Below, piece after piece: positions 58,304-64,000 of a stretch of 64,000 bases of DNA (position 1 is its first letter; the number at the start of each line of letters is the position of its first letter). Source of the stretch: Raphanus sativus (taxonomy: Eukaryota > Streptophyta > Magnoliopsida > Brassicales > Brassicaceae); contig NC_079514.1 in NCBI RefSeq assembly GCF_000801105.2, positions 13,618,293-13,682,292 on the forward strand, written 5' to 3'. The notes beneath the pieces were generated by a model. That model saw nothing but the letters and a program-made list of their open reading frames with translations, did no database searches and was not told the DNA's origin. The position numbers and the translations under genes are program-made.

Positions 58304-59482
58304 ATGTCTCATCATCATCATTATGAAACCAACCCCCATTTCGCGCGCCTTCCATCTCAGAACCAACACCTCAAAGGTGGTGGTGCCTCTACCTCACAAA
58401 CACCCCCACATCAAACCTCGAAATCTCACCCGAAAGCTGCACCAGGAATCCAAATCAAGCCTCGTGATCGCCACGGTAAACGTCCAGTCCACGAACCTCC
58501 TCATTCCGTAATACCTGTACCACTAAGACCAGAAGATCAAGGTAAACGACCGGTCCACGAACCGCCTCATTCCGTAATACCTGTACCACTAAGACCAGAA
58601 GAGAGACTACCCCCACGGGAGACTTCAAACTCTTCCAAGATACCAGTACTATCAAGCCCTGAAGAGAAACGACCAGCACGGAAGAAGAATCCAAACTCTG
58701 CTAAAAGACCGTTACTATTAAGCCCTGACGGTCATCATCAACAACAACAACAACGATCTCCATCTCCACCACAAGCACCACGCGGTTATACAACATCATT
58801 ACCTCCCATAGCCAAACCAACTCCATGGAGAACCGCTCCAACACCATCACCGCATCACCGTGGTAGCCACCGGACACCACCACCGCCTTCAAGAGACCGA
58901 CCTTCAAGAGACCAAACAAACGCAGCGACATGGTCAGCCGCATTCTGCTGTGCTATTTTCTGGATCATTCTTATTCTCAGCGGTCTAGTCGTCCTAATCG
59001 TCTACCTAGTGTACCGTCCACGCTCTCCTCACATCGACATCTCATCAGCTAACCTAAACGCTGCTTATCTCGACATGGGGTTTCTACTAAACGGAGACCT
59101 AACCATGTTGGCAAACTTCACAAACCCAAACAAGAAAAGCAGTGTAGAGTTCACCTCTTTGACGTTCGAGCTTTACTATTACAACACTCTCATAGCGTCT
59201 CAGTACATTCAGCCTTTCAAGGTTCCTAAGAAGATGTCCATGTTTGCGAACGTTCATCTCGTGACCAGTCAAGTTCAGCTTGAGCCAACGCAGAGCCGGG
59301 AGCTGCAGCGTCAGATTGAAAACGGTCCGGTTTTGTTGAACGTGAGAGGAACGTTTCATGCACGTTCGAACTTAGGGGCCTTGTTTAGGTACTCTTATAC
59401 GTTGCATACTCATTGCAGCTTTTCTTTGAATAGTCCTCCTTCTGGAGCTATGCGTGCTAGAAGATGCAGTACCAAACGCTAA
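58304..59482 (+). CDS. LEA_2/NHL-type membrane protein with long Pro-rich tail
   Basis: Single exon, 392 aa. Residues 1 to about 208 are disordered and rich in Pro, His, Arg and Ser, with a 22-residue unit KRPVHEPPHSVIPVPLRPE present twice and a QQQQQ run. One membrane segment follows (AAFCCAIFWIILILSGLVVL, about 212-238), then YRPRSPHIDISSANLNAAYL and an LEA_2/NDR1-HIN1-like domain (LTMLANFTNPNKKSSVEFTS, IQPFKVPKK). The class is usually plasma-membrane anchored with the LEA_2 part outside. A defence or stress role is only a family-level guess. Probable At3g26350 orthologue. Confidence 0.85.
   Translation: MSHHHHYETNPHFARLPSQNQHLKGGGASTSQTPPHQTSKSHPKAAPGIQIKPRDRHGKRPVHEPPHSVIPVPLRPEDQGKRPVHEPPHSVIPVPLRPEERLPPRETSNSSKIPVLSSPEEKRPARKKNPNSAKRPLLLSPDGHHQQQQQRSPSPPQAPRGYTTSLPPIAKPTPWRTAPTPSPHHRGSHRTPPPPSRDRPSRDQTNAATWSAAFCCAIFWIILILSGLVVLIVYLVYRPRSPHIDISSANLNAAYLDMGFLLNGDLTMLANFTNPNKKSSVEFTSLTFELYYYNTLIASQYIQPFKVPKKMSMFANVHLVTSQVQLEPTQSRELQRQIENGPVLLNVRGTFHARSNLGALFRYSYTLHTHCSFSLNSPPSGAMRARRCSTKR
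58475..58600 (+). repeat. 66-bp tandem duplication in the LEA_2 gene
   Basis: The unit starting GGTAAACG occurs at 58475 and 58541 with few changes, adding 22 codons in frame. Confidence 0.9.
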
Positions 59483-59712
59483 CGTATTGTTATTTTCGTT
59501 TGCTCCATTTTTTTTTATCTTCGGAAAATAATTAATTTACTGTACTCATTGATAACTCTGTCTGATTTATTAATTTAAATCATTTGATTTTATGTGCGTT
59601 ATTAATTTTTGCTAAGTAGAGTTAAAGTTCCTAACTTAAGAAGGCTGTCTTAAGACTTTTTTAACTTTATTGAATGTTATACATGAAAGAATGAATAATA
59701 CCAAAGGTTTTT

Positions 59713-59953
59713 TTTTTTTTTTTTTTGTTTAACCTGGGGGTATCCCAGGCCCAGAAGGCCCAGACTAATCCCCAAGGGGAAGGAATGCCCACGGATAGAC
59801 GCCCCTCCCAGTTTTTCAAATGGGCCGAAAGCATGGCCCATATCCGTGTGGGTGACAAGAGCGTTGCAAGGTAGTTCCCTCCGGCGTGGATCGAACCCCC
59901 TACCTGGGTGCAGGCGGGGACCCGTCCTAACCATTGGGCTACAACGTCTTGTC
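59713..59953 (-). mobile_element. tRNA-derived SINE with 16-bp TSD
   Basis: On the minus strand the element starts near 59953, with a Pol III box A (TAGCCCAATGG, about 59933-59943) and box B (GGTTCGATCC, about 59890-59899) about 35 nt apart, then a non-tRNA body and a poly(A). AATACCAAAGGTTTTT flanks it at 59697-59712 and 59954-59969. The box A/B half folds only poorly as a tRNA, so it is a SINE and not a tRNA gene. Short frames across it on the minus strand are artefacts. Confidence 0.88.
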
Positions 59954-59969
59954 AATACCAAAGGTTTTT

Positions 59970-60249
59970 GCTTGTAACTTTTTTTCAATTAGATCTTAAA
60001 TCTTTGACCTGTAAATGTAATACTAGTAATTTACTTGCGTACTAAACACCAACAAGTTCTGAGTTAGCAGAAAAAAGCACCAACAAGTTCTGTGAAGATT
60101 CTTGTCAACTAAAGCACAAGAAATAAATTAAATATCCTTTTGAGAGCTGAGATCAGTCAGTTACGTATATGTATGAACCATTTCACCAATAGGTCAATGA
60201 GAATAACTTCATTACTAATATCTCATTAAAATTATTAATATAAAAATAT

Positions 60250-60285
<36 letters not shown>

Positions 60286-61124
60286 ACGAGAAATCAAACA
60301 GAAGTAGATTAGTTGGTAGTTTAAAATATTCAATTTTATATTTTTGAAGAAATATTTCAAAGTTTAGGATAATTGAATTTTTTAGATTAATATTATGATT
60401 GTAATCAATATAACTAAAAAACAGATGTTTTTTAGACTCCCCTTGATTTTTTAAACTATTCTTTTTTTCTTACGACGATTTTTCAAACTATTTATACTCT
60501 TCATATGTACATCATTTCATAAAAAATGTTTTAACACTATCCTCTGCCTCCAAAATAAATCAGTTTTTCTTTGATTTTTTCTTATGTGATTTTAAATTTT
60601 TGTTATAAAAATACAAATGATCAAAACTAAAAAAATGTTTGTTTTGAATTAATGAAATTTATTATGTGTTTGCATCAATTTAATTATATACGCAGTTACT
60701 AAATTTTAATTATTTAATATATATTTATTATTTCATAATATATAAAAATACATAATACATGAAAGTAATTTATATATAATATTTATTCCGTCAAAAGCGC
60801 GAATCTAAACTAGTTACCATGTAATAAAAACTCAAAAAAAATTGTCTTTATACGTGAAAGACTCTATGTAAATCACTCTCCACTATATAGTGCAAATCAT
60901 TTGCTAGTTTTCATGTAGAATATATTCTTCACAATTTTTGTGTTCACTAAATAGTCAAAAAAAAATTTCAAAAAAAAATAAATAAATAAATAGTCAAAAA
61001 ATTCGGCGTTTCCTCACATTTGATTATTATAATAATTCTTTTTGCCATTTTCATAAATTAAATTATTAAAGTTGTATATATCGGCATGAGCTTTGGTTAT
61101 GAGTCGTGACTCAGAAAAATACAA
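59970..61124. other. AT-rich intergenic DNA upstream of the P450 gene
   Basis: No gene seen. Around 60787-60813 a CCGTCAAAAGCGCG..CTAG sequence weakly resembles a degraded Helitron 3' end. Confidence 0.45.
60258..60322 (-). mobile_element. Micro-retroposon (65 bp) with 15-bp TSD
   Basis: AAAATATTCAATTTT is perfect at 60243-60257 and 60323-60337. On the minus strand the insert is 38 nt ending TTTCTCGTC followed by about 27 As. Confidence 0.7.
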
Positions 61125-63144
61125 ATGGATAACATTTGGGTTCTACCACTTCTCTTCCTAATCTTTTCTGGGGTAATCGCCGCTTACAGAAGTTCAAAGA
61201 GGCCGCAACCCCGGAAACCACCTTCTCCTCCTGGTTATCCGATCATCGGAAACTTACACCAGCTCGGAGTTTTACCACACCAATCTCTATGGAATATGTC
61301 AAAGAAGTATGGTCCCGTGATGCTTTTGAACCTTGGAAAAGTCCCAATGGTCGTGCTTTCTTCTGTTGAAACCGCAAAACAAGCTCTAAGAGACCATGAC
61401 GTCCACTGTTGTAGCCGTCCTACGGTAGCAGGTAATTAATGTAAATCTCACAACACATAGTAAAGTTTTGAATGGTTAACGTATTGTTGGTATTGTGTCA
61501 CTCCCCAGGGCTTAGAGAACTCTCTTACAACAATCTGGACATAGCTTTCTCTCCTTTTAGTGATTACTGGAAAGAAGTAAGGAAGCTAGCTGTTATGGAA
61601 CTATTTAGTACCAAACAAGTACTTTCCATTAAACCCATCATGGACGAGCAGGTCAAGAAACTGATCGACTCAGTTGCCGAATCAGCTTCTCAGAAATTAC
61701 CTATCAGTGTGAATAAAACATTTCTTGATTTAACTAAACGTGAGGTATGCAAAGCAGCATTTGGTGTTAGTTTTGAGGGGACTGGTATCAACAGTGACGG
61801 GTTTAATAAGTTAGTCCGCGAGGCGTTCGAGATGTTGGGAAGCTTCTCTGCCGCTGACTTTATTCCGTACGTGGGTTGGATCATCGACCAGTTCACGGGT
61901 TTACAAGGGAGGAGGGAGAGAAGCGTGAGAGATCTTGATGCGTTCTATGAATATGTGATTAATCTGCATAAAGAGGAAAAGAAACAAGGGAGTGAAGATT
62001 TCGTTGATCTGCTCTTGAGGTTAGAGAAGGAAGGAACTGTTCTTGGAAATGACAATCTCACAAGAAACCATATCAAGGCTATTTTGATGGTAAAGATTCA
62101 ATAAAAAACTCATATCCATAAATTAATATTGATCTATATTTAGTTTTGGTCTAAGTTTTTTCCTTTAAAATTCATCAACTTTCGTTTTCAGTGTTTTGGA
62201 TTTATATAATTATTATATAAAAATATATACATTTGTTACAATTATACAAAAATATTAGAAATGAACTACAACAAAACTTTAGTGTTAAGCAATAAAAGAA
62301 ACACTAGCTCCATTCGACTTCATATATAATAAAATAACAGTTTGTAATATTAGTAAGAGAATATGTTCTCGTATAACTAAAAGGGTTATATCTTCTTAGA
62401 ATGTTTGTAGTTTATATAACTTCAATTCAATATATGTGTTACTTGTATTCCCAATTCATTTCTTACTCTGTTTTTAATTCCTAAAATATGATAATTCTTA
62501 CATGTTTATTTATTTGTTCTTGTACATAGAACATTCTTTTAGGAGGTGTCGAGACATCTGCAGTCACAATGACATGGGCAATGACAGAACTGACTAGAAA
62601 CCCTAGAGTGATGAAGAAAGTTCAATCTGAAATCAGAAACCAAATGGGGAACAAATCCATTATTAGCCTTGATGACACAGATAAGCTAACTTACCTGAAA
62701 ATGGTGATCAAAGAAACATGGAGAATTCATCCTCCAGTACCTCTTCTTTCTCCAAGAGAAGCAATGTCAGAATTTGAGATCAACGGCTACACCATAAACG
62801 CCAAGACACGGCTTCATGTGAATGTTTGGGCCATTGGGCGTGATCCTGATACCTGGAAAGACCCGGAGGAGTTTCTTCCTGAGAGGTTTATGGATAATAA
62901 CATTGATTCAAAAGGGAAAAACTATGAGTTGTTACCGTTTGGGAGTGGCCGGAGAGTCTGTCCTGCAATTTTTATGGGAACAACAATGGTTGAGTGTGGT
63001 CTTGCAAATATGCTGTGTAATTTTGATTGGAAATTGCCAGAAGGCATAGCGGTTGAAGACATCGACGTAGAAGAATCTCCTGGACTTAGTGTGAGCAAGA
63101 AAAGTGAGCTTCTACTTGTTCCTATGAAGTACTTAGATCATTGA
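61125..63144 (+). CDS. CYP71B-like: Cytochrome P450, CYP71B-like
   Basis: Three exons (61125-61431, 61509-62089, 62530-63144) join to 500 aa. An N-terminal ER anchor (VLPLLFLIFSGVIAA) is followed by a Pro-rich hinge (KPPSPPGYPIIGNLHQLG). The I-helix is GGVETS (residues 301-306), the K-helix ExxR is ETWR (Glu358, Arg361), the PERF motif is LPERF, and the heme loop is FGSGRRVCPA (Cys440). All key P450 residues are present. Intron 2 (before NILLGGVETS) is the usual CYP71 position; intron 1 (77 bp, phase 1, after SRPTVA) is extra. The substrate is unknown. Arabidopsis has a CYP71B cluster at the matching place (about At3g26320-26330). Confidence 0.92.
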
Positions 63145-64000
63145 TCACTTTCAAATGAGTTCTTCATCTACAATACGTCACTATTGTCATATATAAAGAA
63201 ATGTCTTGTTCCTTTTTTGTCGTCCTATTGGTCAACGAAAGCTCTACCAAATGTGTAAGATAATTTTAAAAGTGTAATAGTTTGTTAGATAACAATGTAC
63301 TTTTAAAATGTATTATTTTTTCTAGATGCCAAAGTTATGGAATACACTGGAAAACATGATGTATCTTCATTATTTTTGAGGCTCATGAAAAAAGAAAAAG
63401 CGTGAGGATGATAATATTGTTCGTTAGATACTCATGGGTCTAGATGAGATTAATTTCTGTGCTGGATTAATTATATAAAAGAGATGTACCAAAAAGTTTC
63501 TCTGAACCACCAGAAAAATAATTGAACATGCAGACAGAAGGCTAAGAACCAGAATAAGTATGGGGTTTTGCTATACATAAAGAAAAACGATTAAATCAAG
63601 AACCACTTGGGTATAATGCAAGACGTCAAGACGATATTATTAGAAAGTATTACATCTTGTGTTATATGATGTCGTTTGTGTTATAAATTCAAGGCATTTA
63701 TTATGATCAGTGTGTAACATGATCTCGATATATTTTTAAACCACTATAAGCCATATATAAAATAAATGATGGGAACAGAGTTATAGATTGCTAAAGACAT
63801 GTTATACAATCTTGTGATATATTTCTGGTATTCTCACAATCTGCCAAGCTACCGACAAAACACTCGCGCGTCTGAAGTTCAATTGATTAAGTGGTCACAC
63901 CGAGTGTATGCACAATGTCAAATCTAACCTAGATTGTTGTGAATTTCAATATAGATGTAGAATGTATTCTAGTTCTTATAATAACTTTTAAAGATATCAA
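63145..64000. other. 3' flank of the P450 gene
   Basis: AT-rich sequence with no gene or repeat recognised. Confidence 0.5.

Noticed and set aside
59870..59950. A tRNA gene on the minus strand
   Set aside because: Pol III boxes are present, but the acceptor stem and clover-leaf do not form, and the unit continues into a SINE body with poly(A) and a TSD.
60787..60813. A third Helitron 3' end
   Set aside because: CTAG and a GC-rich motif are present, but the hairpin is poor and no 5' end was found.
1..64000. LTR retrotransposon, CRISPR array, rRNA gene or bacterial-type defence system
   Set aside because: No LTR pairs with primer-binding site and polypurine tract, no regular spacer arrays, no rRNA sequence and no operon-like gene arrangement were seen.

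Overview
This is plant nuclear DNA from the Brassicaceae, most likely Brassica or a close relative. Spliced genes with GT-AG introns sit in AT-rich DNA full of Helitrons, hAT elements, LINE fragments and a tRNA-derived SINE. From memory of the Arabidopsis thaliana map, the genes run in the same order as chromosome 3 from about At3g26510 (left) to about At3g26330 (right). I could not run an alignment, so the orthologue assignments are recognition plus gene order.

Left part (1-18.2 kb) has no intact gene. It holds a degraded LINE, a 0.95 kb foldback element, a 1.8 kb Helitron with clear termini, a 3.8 kb LINE copy with a 15-bp target-site duplication (TSD), a 0.8 kb poly(A) retroposon, and a TIR element carrying one exon of a farnesyltransferase alpha-subunit gene. 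Middle part (18.6-25.5 kb) has a PB1-domain gene, a decayed PIRL-type leucine-rich-repeat gene and an intact NPH3-family gene whose third intron contains a Helitron. From 25.5 to 39.6 kb there is again no gene: telomere-like repeats, half a foldback element, and a hAT transposon inserted inside another copy of the same hAT family.

Right part (39.6-63.1 kb) is gene-dense: DUF707 membrane protein (-), GDSL esterase/lipase (-), RZ-1A-like RNA-binding protein (-), TRM11-like tRNA methyltransferase (+), eIF4B (-), a relic of an alpha-galactosidase gene (-), an O-fucosyltransferase-family protein (-), S21-type organellar ribosomal protein (+), an LEA_2/NHL-type membrane protein (+) and a CYP71B-like P450 (+). 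I joined the exons of the main genes from splice signals and reading phase; all ten intact gene models stay open to their stops. RZ-1A, TRM11, eIF4B and S21 all serve RNA or translation. RZ-1A and TRM11 are divergent and share a promoter with site II and telo-box motifs.

The most unusual pattern is a set of very short insertions (about 9-65 bp), most ending in an A-run and flanked by direct repeats of mostly 12-18 bp. They look like extremely 5'-truncated retroposons. I found no bacterial-type system, CRISPR array, rRNA gene or intact tRNA gene.
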